From the NCBI RefSeq assembly GCF_000023065.1, contig NC_012691.1:2400501-2464500 (forward strand): DNA of 64,000 nucleotides, read 5' to 3'. This DNA comes from Tolumonas auensis DSM 9187. Lineage in GTDB: Bacteria; Pseudomonadota; Gammaproteobacteria; Enterobacterales; Aeromonadaceae. Below are positions 1-7,594 of the stretch, one piece after another. Position numbers and translations under genes: made by a program. Within the stretch, counting starts at the first letter, position 1; every line of letters begins with the position of its first letter. The notes under the pieces are model-generated. The model was not told where the DNA came from. It made no database searches and worked only from the letters and a program-made list of their open reading frames with translations.

Positions 1-102
1 ACCACTTTGGCCTTTTAACAAGGTCTGCCAAGATTCTTCAGCAGTGTTACCTACGGGAGACAACATCCCCAGGCCGGTCACCACTACTCTGCGCTTTGAC
101 AC
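1..102 (-). CDS. fabF: 3-oxoacyl-ACP synthase II (KAS II), N-terminal 34 residues only
   Basis: This is the first 34 codons of FabF, the condensing enzyme that elongates acyl-ACP with malonyl-ACP. The gene runs off the left edge. Read on the minus strand, the start matches the family: [17 protein letters not shown] followed by [16 protein letters not shown]. The start codon is GTG at 102-100, preceded by a GGAGG Shine-Dalgarno seven bases upstream; no ATG fits. It lies downstream of acpP, in the usual fabH-fabD-fabG-acpP-fabF order. The catalytic Cys-His-His residues lie outside the window. Identification is firm because of both sequence and position. Confidence 0.93.
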   Translation of the reverse strand, partial: MSKRRVVVTGLGMLSPVGNTAEESWQTLLKGQSG

Positions 103-134
103 AGGAAAGCCTCCGGGAGGAAAATAACGGATGT

Positions 135-171
135 TAAAACAAGAAACAGGAGCGTTAGAACCACGCTCCTG
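135..171 (-). terminator. Hairpin with T-rich tail between acpP and fabF
   Basis: A perfect 9-bp inverted repeat (147-155 with 163-171, CAGGAGCGT/ACGCTCCTG) is followed on the minus strand by a tail rich in T (TTTCTTGTTTT). It looks like an intrinsic terminator or attenuator that would reduce transcription of fabF relative to acpP. ACP is needed in large excess over the synthase, so partial termination makes sense, but that role is inferred. Confidence 0.7.
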
Positions 172-182
172 CTGTCAGGCGA

Positions 183-419
183 TTATTCCTGATGAGAAAG
201 GATGTAATCGATAGCAGCTTGAACAGTAGTGATCTTTTCTGCTTCTTCATCAGGGATTTCAGTATCGAACTCTTCTTCCAGCGCCATTACCAGCTCAACG
301 GTATCCAGAGAGTCAGCACCTAAATCATCAACAAAAGATGCTGCTGATTTAACGTCGTCTTCTTTAACACCCAGTTGTTCAATGATAATTTTCTTTACGC
401 GTTCTTCGATAGTACTCAT
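183..419 (-). CDS. acpP: Acyl carrier protein
   Basis: AcpP is the small acidic carrier that holds growing acyl chains on 4'-phosphopantetheine during fatty-acid synthesis and donates them to lipid A and phospholipid synthesis. The 78-residue product is full length. The phosphopantetheine attachment motif GADSLD is present, with the modified serine at residue 37 counting the initiator Met. It lies 148 bp downstream of fabG with its own likely promoter at 465-492 and a terminator after it, as expected for one of the most highly expressed proteins in the cell. Translation starts at ATG 419 after an AAAGGA ribosome site. Confidence 0.98.
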   Translation of the reverse strand: MSTIEERVKKIIIEQLGVKEDDVKSAASFVDDLGADSLDTVELVMALEEEFDTEIPDEEAEKITTVQAAIDYILSHQE

Positions 420-464
420 GACCTGATTTTTCCTTTAGAAATACGCAAATGCGTGTGTTGTCGT

Positions 465-492
465 AGTGTATTCAATTGTTCATAGTTTGCAA
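465..492 (-). promoter_or_regulatory. Candidate sigma-70 promoter of acpP
   Basis: On the minus strand there is TTGCAA (487-492) then 16 bases and TACACT (465-470), about 45 bp upstream of the acpP start. A separate acpP promoter is known in E. coli. The hexamers match the consensus only moderately. Confidence 0.6.
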
Positions 493-567
493 TACTCTTG
501 GGGGCTGTCCCTTCAGGATTTTAGAAAAATTCCTCTATTTTCCGTCAAAAACACCCCCAAACGAATC

Positions 568-1302
568 TTAAACCATGTACATACCACCATTGACATGCAA
601 AGTCTCACCGGTGATATAAGCGGCCTCATCAGAGGCCAAAAATGCCACTGCAGAAGCAATTTCCTGAGCAGATCCCAAGCGACCAGCCGGGACCTGACTC
701 AGAATACCGTTACGCTGTTCATCATTAAGAACATGCGTCATATCTGTTTCAATAAAACCTGGAGCAACAGCATTGACAGTGATTCCACGGGAACCCACTT
801 CACGCGCCAGGGATTTGGTGAAGCCTAATAAGCCCGCTTTAGCAGCAGCATAGTTCGTCTGACCAGCATTGCCCATAGTACCAACAACAGAACCAATGCT
901 GATGATACGGCCATGACGTTTTTTCATCATGCTGCGTAATACGGCTTTAGATAAACGATATACCGATGACAAGTTGGTCTGGATGATGTCATCCCATTCG
1001 TCATCTTTCATACGCATCAGCAGATTGTCACGAGTGATACCCGCATTGTTGACCAGAATATCAACTTCACCATATTTAGCTTTGATAGCTGCAAACAATG
1101 CATCAATAGAAGCCTGCTCGGTCACATTCAATACCAATCCGGTACCCGCTTCACCCAGATATTCACTGATAGCTGCAGCACCTGATTCGCTGGTTGCAGT
1201 ACCTACAACAGTCGCACCACGGCTTACAAATGTCTGAGCAATCGCTTTACCAATACCGCGAGTGGCGCCTGTGACCAGTACTACTTTACCTTGAAAATTC
1301 AT
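568..1302 (-). CDS. fabG: 3-oxoacyl-ACP reductase
   Basis: FabG reduces 3-oxoacyl-ACP to 3-hydroxyacyl-ACP with NADPH in each elongation cycle. It is a short-chain dehydrogenase: the glycine-rich cofactor motif TGATRGIG is at residues 11-18, NNAG at 85-88, and the catalytic triad is Ser138, Tyr151 and Lys155 (YAAAK). The start is chosen at ATG 1302 (MNFQGKV), which gives the usual 244 residues. A second in-frame ATG at 1308 lies two codons upstream, but the AGAGGA ribosome site is correctly spaced only for 1302. It follows fabD with an 11-bp gap, so the two are co-transcribed. Confidence 0.97.
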   Translation of the reverse strand: MNFQGKVVLVTGATRGIGKAIAQTFVSRGATVVGTATSESGAAAISEYLGEAGTGLVLNVTEQASIDALFAAIKAKYGEVDILVNNAGITRDNLLMRMKDDEWDDIIQTNLSSVYRLSKAVLRSMMKKRHGRIISIGSVVGTMGNAGQTNYAAAKAGLLGFTKSLAREVGSRGITVNAVAPGFIETDMTHVLNDEQRNGILSQVPAGRLGSAQEIASAVAFLASDEAAYITGETLHVNGGMYMV

Positions 1303-1313
1303 TCTCATTCCTC

Positions 1314-2249
1314 TTACTGAACTTTGCTCAACGCATCCTGCAGACCTGCAACATCATTGATTGCACAGCCATCTACACGTTTATCAATACGTTTCACCAG
1401 ACCAGTTAATACTTTACCTGGTCCCATTTCGATCTCAAAAGTGACGTCTTCATTCGCCATTCTTTCAACTGTCTCAGTCCAACGTACCGGACTGTACAGC
1501 TGACGAATCAATGCGTCTTTAATCGCTGCCGGATCAGTAACAGTCGCTACATCAGCATTATTGATAACCGGAATAACAGGCGCTTTAACGTCAAGGGCAT
1601 CCAAAGCAACAGCCAGTTCATCCGCAGCTGGTTTCATCAATGCGCAATGAGATGGCACGCTAACTGGCAAAGGAAGGGCACGTTTAGCACCGGATTCTTT
1701 CATCAGTACGTTAGCACGCTCAACCGCTTCTTTATGACCAGCAATAACCACCTGACCAGGTGAGTTAAAGTTAACCGGAGAAACAACCTGGTCTTCAGCT
1801 GCTTTTTCACAGTTAGCAGCAATAGAATCGTTATCCAGACCGATAATGGCAGCCATGGCGCCAACACCTTCCGGCACGGCACGCTGCATAGCCTGACCAC
1901 GCAGTTCAACCAGTTTAACTGCATCGGTAAAATTCAATGCGCCTGCACATACCAGTGCAGAATATTCACCTAAGCTATGGCCCGCCATCACAGCAGGAGT
2001 TGCGCCGCCCTGTGCTTGCCATAAACGCCATAAAGCAACAGAGCTGGTCAGCAATGCCGGTTGTGTTTTCCAGGTTTTATTCAGTTCTTCAGCCGGACCT
2101 TGTGTTACCAATTCAAACAGGTCATAGCCTAATACCGCACTGGCTTCTGCAAATGTTTCTTTAATGATGGGATAGGCTTCAGCCAGTTCAGCCAGCATGC
2201 CCACGCTCTGAGAACCTTGTCCCGGAAAGGCAATTGCAAACTTACTCAT
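1314..2249 (-). CDS. fabD: Malonyl-CoA:ACP transacylase
   Basis: FabD moves malonate from CoA to ACP, supplying the extender unit for fatty-acid synthesis. The GHSLGEY nucleophile elbow puts the active serine at residue 92, and His201 is in the expected place (SVPSHCALM). The N terminus carries the family FPGQGSQ motif. The start at ATG 2249 (MSKFAIAF) gives 311 residues, close to the usual 309, and has an AAGGA ribosome site seven bases upstream. An upstream in-frame start at 2270 would overlap fabH and add a sequence unlike the family. It sits between fabH and fabG in the fab operon. Confidence 0.97.
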   Translation of the reverse strand: MSKFAIAFPGQGSQSVGMLAELAEAYPIIKETFAEASAVLGYDLFELVTQGPAEELNKTWKTQPALLTSSVALWRLWQAQGGATPAVMAGHSLGEYSALVCAGALNFTDAVKLVELRGQAMQRAVPEGVGAMAAIIGLDNDSIAANCEKAAEDQVVSPVNFNSPGQVVIAGHKEAVERANVLMKESGAKRALPLPVSVPSHCALMKPAADELAVALDALDVKAPVIPVINNADVATVTDPAAIKDALIRQLYSPVRWTETVERMANEDVTFEIEMGPGKVLTGLVKRIDKRVDGCAINDVAGLQDALSKVQ

Positions 2250-2266
2250 TTTTATTTCCTTTATTA

Positions 2267-3223
2267 TCAATAACGAATCAGAGCAGAACCCCAGGTGAAT
2301 CCACCACCAAAGGCTTCCAGCAGTAATAATTGGTCACGCTTGATACGGCCATCACGGATACCTTCATCCAGCGCAATAGGTACTGACGCAGAAGATGTAT
2401 TACCGTGACGATCCAGTGTCAGGATCACCTGATCCATCGACATGCCTAATTTTTTCGCGGTTGCACTGATAATACGCCAGTTAGCCTGATGCGGGACCAG
2501 CCAATCCAGCTCGGATTTGTCGATGTGATTAGCTTCCAGTGTCTGAGTCACCAGTTCGCTCAAACGAGTTACCGCAACCTTAAATACATCATTACCTTTC
2601 ATATACATATAGGCGTTTTCGGTATCATCAGAACCGCGTTGTACCTGAGGTAATTTCAGTAATTCGCCATAACGGCCATCTGCGAATAAATGTGTGGACA
2701 AAATACCTTGCTGTTCTGATGCACCTAATACAACAGCACCGGCACCATCACCAAATAAAATGATTGTGCCACGGTCATTTGGCTCACACGCACGGGATAA
2801 TGTATCTGCACCAACAACCAGAATATGTTTAGCATTTCCAGCACGAATAAACTGATCTGCCACACTGAGGGCATAGGTGAACCCGGCACAAGCCGCTGCC
2901 AGATCAAATGCAGGAATACCGGGGCAATCAAGCATAGCCTGTAATTCACAAGCTGCTGCCGGGAACGCATTTTCAGCACTCGTAGTAGCAATGATAATCA
3001 TATCCAGCTCAGCAGCGGGAATGCCTGCCGCTGACAACGCCTGTTGTGCAGCCTGAAACGACAATGAAGCAACAGTTTCATTATCGCCGGCTATACGACG
3101 TTCCCGGATACCGGTTCTTTCCACGATCCATTCATCACTGGTTTCGACCATACGCTCAAGATCAGCGTTAGTACGAACCTTTGCGGGTACATAACTACCC
3201 GTACCAAGAATTTTACTGAACAT
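2267..3223 (-). CDS. fabH: 3-oxoacyl-ACP synthase III (KAS III)
   Basis: FabH starts fatty-acid synthesis by condensing acetyl-CoA with malonyl-ACP. The catalytic triad is complete: Cys112 (AACAGF), His245 (VPHQANWRI) and Asn275 (GNTSSAS). The 318-residue length is normal. The ATG at 3223 begins [13 protein letters not shown], as in the family. It is separated from plsX by 8 bp and lies 17 bp upstream of fabD, so it belongs to the plsX-fabHDG transcription unit. Confidence 0.98.
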   Translation of the reverse strand: MFSKILGTGSYVPAKVRTNADLERMVETSDEWIVERTGIRERRIAGDNETVASLSFQAAQQALSAAGIPAAELDMIIIATTSAENAFPAAACELQAMLDCPGIPAFDLAAACAGFTYALSVADQFIRAGNAKHILVVGADTLSRACEPNDRGTIILFGDGAGAVVLGASEQQGILSTHLFADGRYGELLKLPQVQRGSDDTENAYMYMKGNDVFKVAVTRLSELVTQTLEANHIDKSELDWLVPHQANWRIISATAKKLGMSMDQVILTLDRHGNTSSASVPIALDEGIRDGRIKRDQLLLLEAFGGGFTWGSALIRY

Positions 3224-3231
3224 AAAGTGAA

Positions 3232-4251
3232 TTAGCGCTCGTATGTGTGTTCTGCAATAAAGCGTTCTGAGATCCGACGCGGTAATTGTTGTTCGATCTC
3301 AGCCACTGCATGCAGAATGGCATTGGATAAAGCTCGCCGATCGGCGCGCCCATGACTTTTAATTACGATACCATTTAGCCCCAGAAGACTGGCACCATTA
3401 TAGTGGTCAGGATGCATCACTGACAAAGAGGTTTGTATTTCTGCAGCCGTATTTGACTTGTTTTTTACTTTATCAGCCTCATTAGAGGCTTTTATTTGGC
3501 TATAAAAAAACCGGGCAATCCCTTCTGCGGTCTTCAATGCAATATTTCCGGTGAAGCCATCACAGACGATAACATCGGCCTGACCAGAAATAAGTTGATC
3601 TCCTTCCAGGAAACCAATGTAGTTAAATTGCTTATCAGAAGCCAGTAATTTAGCCGTCTCCTGAACAAGTTTGCTGCCCTTGATGACCTCTTCTCCGACA
3701 TTTAATAAAGCAATTTTCGGAGAAGAAACAGCATGAACATGCTTTGCAAATAAATCCCCCAGGCAAGCAAATTGCCATAGCATCTCAGGGGTACAATTCA
3801 CGTTACATCCCAGATCGAGCATGACGGTGTGTCGCCCGTGCAGGTTAGGCAAGGATGAACATAATGCAGGCCGTTTCAGATGCGGCAACATTGTGAGCAC
3901 CCGCATCGCCATAACCATCAATGCGCCGGTATTCCCGCCACTGACACATGCCTGCGCCCGACCTGAACTAACCAACTCCAGCATAACTCGCATGGAAGAA
4001 TCTGTTTTATTGCGCAAAGCAATAACAGGACGTTCAGCCATAGATACAGATTGGGATGCGTGAACTAAATGTAAACGGGGATGAGAAGAAAGCGCGTGTT
4101 GTTGCAGCAGTGGAACAAGTTGGTTTTGATCACCAACAAGAAGAATATTCAGCTTTGGCAAAAGCGACAGTGCCTGCGCAGCGGCAGGCACTGTTTCGGA
4201 GGGACCGAAGTCCCCCCCCATGGCATCTAACGCTACCGTTAGAACAGACAA
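3232..4251 (-). CDS. plsX: Phosphate acyltransferase
   Basis: PlsX makes acyl-phosphate from acyl-ACP and inorganic phosphate, feeding phospholipid synthesis. The N terminus has the family signature [10 protein letters not shown], and SGGNTGALM follows near residue 104. The 339-residue product is within the family range. It is the last enzyme gene between rpmF (23 bp away) and fabH. The rpmF-plsX-fabHDG order, conserved in enteric bacteria, couples ribosome and membrane lipid gene expression. Confidence 0.97.
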   Translation of the reverse strand: MSVLTVALDAMGGDFGPSETVPAAAQALSLLPKLNILLVGDQNQLVPLLQQHALSSHPRLHLVHASQSVSMAERPVIALRNKTDSSMRVMLELVSSGRAQACVSGGNTGALMVMAMRVLTMLPHLKRPALCSSLPNLHGRHTVMLDLGCNVNCTPEMLWQFACLGDLFAKHVHAVSSPKIALLNVGEEVIKGSKLVQETAKLLASDKQFNYIGFLEGDQLISGQADVIVCDGFTGNIALKTAEGIARFFYSQIKASNEADKVKNKSNTAAEIQTSLSVMHPDHYNGASLLGLNGIVIKSHGRADRRALSNAILHAVAEIEQQLPRRISERFIAEHTYER

Positions 4252-4274
4252 AAGGCAGATCCGCGTTACAGAAC

Positions 4275-4439
4275 TTAGATTACCTTTTTGCCACGGTAGT
4301 AACCATCAGCGGTCACGTGGTGACGACGATGAGTTTCACCGCTGGTTGAATCAACGCTCAGCTGCGCAGCAGTCAGTGCATCGTGTGAACGACGCATACC
4401 ACGGCGTGAACGGGTTTTACGGTTCTGTTGTACGGCCAT
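4275..4439 (-). CDS. rpmF: 50S ribosomal protein L32
   Basis: This short gene encodes a 54-residue basic protein of the large ribosomal subunit. Translation of the minus strand gives [20 protein letters not shown] and then [10 protein letters not shown], ending in [12 protein letters not shown], which matches L32 almost throughout. The family usually has 56-57 residues; here the end is slightly shorter. The ATG is at 4439 with a GGAGTAAGGT-like ribosome site upstream. It lies 20 bp after yceD and 23 bp before plsX. Confidence 0.97.
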   Translation of the reverse strand: MAVQQNRKTRSRRGMRRSHDALTAAQLSVDSTSGETHRRHHVTADGYYRGKKVI

Positions 4440-4459
4440 TGACCTTACTCCTAATTAAC

Positions 4460-4981
4460 TTACTTGCGTTTCAAACTAGTTAGAACAGCAAACGGGTTAG
4501 GGCGCTCATCAGCAGGATTGATCTCACCCCACGTCATTTGCGCACCAGCCATTGGACATTCGTCCTCTGGGTGCATAGCCACTATCGGCATACTGAGAAT
4601 TAATTCATCCTCGAGTAGCTCATTAAGATCAAACTCACCGTTCTCATCAAGCTCAACGAGCTCGTAAGATTCCGGCAGCTCATCCTCTATCGTATTCTTC
4701 AAAAGAGGAGTATACGAAAACGCAGCCTTGCAGTGGTATTCAAATTCACCTGAGCAACGCTGACACTCAACGATTAATGTAACTTCCGCAGTACCCTGCA
4801 GAACTACTAAACCTTGAGCGTCAGTGAAAAGACTCAGAGTGGCTTCAATATCACCAACAATTCTCTTCGAGGATTCGGCCAGACGTGGCATATGCTTAGC
4901 TTCAACAATTCCCTGATAATCAAGGCGTTTGGCAGCGCAACGTACTGGGTCGATCTTTATGGGCAGTTTCACCTTTTGCAT
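4460..4981 (-). CDS. yceD: DUF177 / YceD family protein (large ribosomal RNA accumulation protein)
   Basis: This is a 173-residue YceD protein, the usual partner upstream of rpmF; the family has been linked to 23S rRNA accumulation. The pair CQRC (near residue 74) is characteristic, and the acidic C-terminal half ends NPFAVLTSLKRK as in E. coli. The start is placed at ATG 4981 (MQKVKLPIKIDPVR), which aligns with the family and gives the E. coli length. An upstream in-frame codon at 5005 would add eight unsupported residues. It is divergent from maf with about 50 bp between them. Confidence 0.93.
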   Translation of the reverse strand: MQKVKLPIKIDPVRCAAKRLDYQGIVEAKHMPRLAESSKRIVGDIEATLSLFTDAQGLVVLQGTAEVTLIVECQRCSGEFEYHCKAAFSYTPLLKNTIEDELPESYELVELDENGEFDLNELLEDELILSMPIVAMHPEDECPMAGAQMTWGEINPADERPNPFAVLTSLKRK

Positions 4982-5032
4982 AAGGCGGGCATGATATAGA
5001 CACAACCCAAGATAGTCAAAGGAAAAACCACT

Positions 5033-5620
5033 ATGAACGCACCTGATTTGATACTGGCATCAACATCAGTCTACCGACGGGCTCTTCTGGAAAAGCTGGC
5101 CCTGCCCTTCCGGTGTATGGCGCCCCATGTTGATGAAACACCACGACAGGGCGAATCGGCTGAGCAATTGGTACAGCGTCTGGCACTGGAAAAGGCGAAA
5201 GCGGTTGCCAGTCAGAATCCGGGGAGCTGGGTTATCGGCAGCGATCAGGTTTGTACCATAAACGGCATGGTTGTTGGAAAGCCAGGCTCAGAATCAGCAG
5301 CCATAGCCCAGTTACAGGCAGCGTCAGGTCAGAGGATCAGCTTCTATACCGGCTTATGTTTGTATGATGCCGCTCAGGCGCGCTACCAGCTACTGGCTGA
5401 GCCCTTTCATGTTCATTTCCGGAGCTTGTCATCAGGACAAATTAAGCGGTATATAAAGGCGGAAGCCCCGTTTGACTGTGCCGGCAGTTTTAAATCTGAA
5501 GGTTTAGGTATCACTTTATTTCGTCAGCTGGAAGGTCGTGACCCCAATAGTCTGATTGGACTACCACTGATAGCGTTGGTTGATATGCTTGCCGCATGGG
5601 AACTTGAATTACCGCTATAA
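5033..5620 (+). CDS. yceF: Maf-like nucleotide pyrophosphatase, YceF subgroup
   Basis: Maf proteins hydrolyse non-canonical or modified nucleoside triphosphates; the YceF subgroup prefers 7-methyl-GTP. The 195-residue product starts [17 protein letters not shown] and carries VDETPR, GSDQV (near residue 69), CAGSFKSEG and the C-terminal [11 protein letters not shown] motif of that subgroup. Its position, divergent from yceD, is the same as in E. coli. The ATG at 5033 follows an AAAGGA ribosome site. Confidence 0.93.
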   Translation: MNAPDLILASTSVYRRALLEKLALPFRCMAPHVDETPRQGESAEQLVQRLALEKAKAVASQNPGSWVIGSDQVCTINGMVVGKPGSESAAIAQLQAASGQRISFYTGLCLYDAAQARYQLLAEPFHVHFRSLSSGQIKRYIKAEAPFDCAGSFKSEGLGITLFRQLEGRDPNSLIGLPLIALVDMLAAWELELPL

Positions 5621-5625
5621 GAATA

Positions 5626-5660
5626 ACTCCTGGCCCGTAAGCACGATGCCAGGAGTATTT
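5626..5660. terminator. Convergent hairpin between maf and the HAD phosphatase gene
   Basis: A 9-bp perfect inverted repeat (5626-5634 with 5648-5656, ACTCCTGGC/GCCAGGAGT) with a 13-base loop and a short T-rich end on both strands. It sits between two converging genes and probably ends both transcripts. Confidence 0.65.
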
Positions 5661-5662
5661 CA

Positions 5663-6325
5663 TCATGATAAACGCCGGGCGTTCAGATGCAGATGTAAAT
5701 CAGGAACTGAGTCGACAATAGCAACTGGTTGATGTTGTTCCAGCAAAGCTCTGTCATGCACGCCCCAGGTTACCCCGATGCTATCCATGCCGATAGCCTT
5801 GGCCATGGCGAGATCATGTACCGAGTCCCCTACCATAACAGCCTTGTGTGCCGGCAGCTTCAGCTCATCCAGGATCTGTTGCAGCATAAGCGGATCCGGT
5901 TTTGATTTTGCTTCATCTGCACCACGGCAGCTACAAAACAGCTCCGCCATTTCTGTTTCCGCCAACACGCGCTCCAGGCCGCTACGTGATTTACCTGTCG
6001 CGACAGCCAGTTGTTTTCCGTTAGCATGCAATTGCCTCATCATGCCATTAACACCGGAAAACAGCGGGGTTGGCGTATCATCAAGATGCTTATAGTAATT
6101 ACTATAATGCTGAATCAACATATTACGCTGTTCATCTGATGCTAAAGGAAACAACCGTTGCATCGATACCTGCAAACTAAGTCCGATGATGTCTTTGACC
6201 GAATGAATAGCAGGCACAGGTAAATTACAGACCTGCGCTGCTTTTTGCATAGAGGAAACGATCCGACTGACCGAATCCATCAGCGTACCATCCCAGTCAA
6301 AAATGATGAGTTGATACTCTTTCAT
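5663..6325 (-). CDS. HAD-superfamily phosphatase, phosphoglycolate-phosphatase-like
   Basis: A 220-residue haloacid-dehalogenase-type hydrolase. Motif I is IIFDWDGTLMDS with the nucleophile Asp10 and acid-base Asp12; motif II is AVATGKSRSG (Thr near residue 110); and motif IV is MVGDSVHDLAMAKAIG. It resembles the Gph-like, beta-phosphoglucomutase-type subfamily. The true substrate cannot be read from the sequence. It lies one base downstream of rluC and is probably co-transcribed with it. Many gammaproteobacteria have this pair next to rne. Confidence 0.85.
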   Translation of the reverse strand: MKEYQLIIFDWDGTLMDSVSRIVSSMQKAAQVCNLPVPAIHSVKDIIGLSLQVSMQRLFPLASDEQRNMLIQHYSNYYKHLDDTPTPLFSGVNGMMRQLHANGKQLAVATGKSRSGLERVLAETEMAELFCSCRGADEAKSKPDPLMLQQILDELKLPAHKAVMVGDSVHDLAMAKAIGMDSIGVTWGVHDRALLEQHQPVAIVDSVPDLHLHLNARRLS

Positions 6326-6326
6326 A

Positions 6327-7271
6327 TTATTTTTCCAAACGATCCAACGCTGATTGCAACTCTTTGTCCAGCGGCGCCTCCACGGACATTTCCTTCCCTG
6401 TAACAGGATGTGTAAATGTCAGACGATAAGCATGCAAGAATAAGCGATGTAAACCCGCTTTTTTTACCTGCTCATCAAAGTCACGTTCACCATACTTATC
6501 ATCACAGGCAATCGGATGACCCGCATGCAACGTATGCACACGAATCTGATGTGTGCGCCCCGTAATCGGGCTCGCCATCACTAATGTTGCATGCGCAAAT
6601 TTCTGCATGATCTGAAAACGGGTTTCAGAGGGTTTACCTTCACTGTTCACACGAACAATCCGTTCTCCGGATTGCAGGATATTTTTCAGCAAAGGTGCAT
6701 TCACCGCTTTCACATGTGGCTGCCACTGACCACGTACCAGTGCGAGATATTGCTTACGCATCGTTTTGACACGTAACTGCTCATGCAGATGTTTCAATGC
6801 ACTGCGCTTTTTGGCAACTAACAATAGCCCTGAAGTATCCCGATCCAGACGGTGCACCAGTTCCAGAAAACGACTTTCCGGTCTTAACGCCCGTAGCCCT
6901 TCAATCACGCCAAAGCTCAGTCCGCTGCCACCGTGGACAGCTAAACCTGATGGTTTATTCAGCACAATGATCGCTTCATCTTCATAGATGATTTGATGAG
7001 CCAATGCTTGCACTGAACCGAGTTTGGACGAAGGCAGTTCATTCTCTTCGGCTACCCGAACAGGAGGAACACGAATCTCATCGCCAACACAGAGTTTATA
7101 CTCAGGTTTAATGCGTTTTTTATTAACTCGCACCTCTCCTTTGCGCAAAATACGGTAAATGAGGCTTTTAGGAACCCCTTTTAGCTGAGTTTTCAAAAAG
7201 TTATCTATGCGTTGTCCATCTTGCTCAGCATCAATAGTGATGAACTGTACGCCAGGATTTGTATTATTCAT
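6327..7271 (-). CDS. rluC: 23S rRNA pseudouridine(955/2504/2580) synthase
   Basis: RluC converts three uridines of 23S rRNA to pseudouridine. The 314-residue protein has an N-terminal S4 RNA-binding domain (about residues 20-80, with QRIDNFL and LIYRILRKGEVRVNKKR). The RluA-type catalytic domain that follows contains HRLDRDTSG; the catalytic Asp is about residue 143. The later GRTHQIRVH motif is intact. It is divergent from rne, with a 323-bp intergenic region, which is the E. coli arrangement. Confidence 0.95.
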   Translation of the reverse strand: MNNTNPGVQFITIDAEQDGQRIDNFLKTQLKGVPKSLIYRILRKGEVRVNKKRIKPEYKLCVGDEIRVPPVRVAEENELPSSKLGSVQALAHQIIYEDEAIIVLNKPSGLAVHGGSGLSFGVIEGLRALRPESRFLELVHRLDRDTSGLLLVAKKRSALKHLHEQLRVKTMRKQYLALVRGQWQPHVKAVNAPLLKNILQSGERIVRVNSEGKPSETRFQIMQKFAHATLVMASPITGRTHQIRVHTLHAGHPIACDDKYGERDFDEQVKKAGLHRLFLHAYRLTFTHPVTGKEMSVEAPLDKELQSALDRLEK

Positions 7272-7594
7272 GTATTAATTCTAACTCAGCCATTGATGAT
7301 TGTCGCAAACTCATTACAGCATGCCTTGCGCTGCTTCAACGGAAAATGGAATAATGAAGTGATTTTCTATATAAAGCGTAAGGCTGGTTGTTGCCTACGT
7401 ATCAGAAAATCATCGATTCTTCACTCGCCCCCTTGTCGCAAGGGAGGAAACATGAACGCACCTAAAAGTGCGCCTCACGCATGTCCCAACCGGGAGGTTG
7501 CCAATACATGCCATTAAGACCCGAGGCCGGTAGTGTCTGTTTCAAGCAACGGTGAAGTACATAATCAAAACAATTTACAAAAACAGAGATTTGA
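7272..7594 (+). promoter_or_regulatory. rne 5' leader with stem-loops, rne5-like autoregulatory element
   Basis: This 323-bp gap between rluC and rne holds no protein gene. Close to rne it contains two clear hairpins. One is CCCTTG/CAAGGG (7430-7435 with 7439-7444). The other is a two-part stem: GCATGT/ACATGC outside (7479-7484 with 7506-7511) and AACC/GGTT inside, closed by a GGGA tetraloop (7492-7495), with an asymmetric internal loop. In E. coli the long rne leader binds RNase E and lets the enzyme control its own mRNA. By position and shape this is the likely counterpart, but I could not align it to the E. coli element. Confidence 0.6.
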
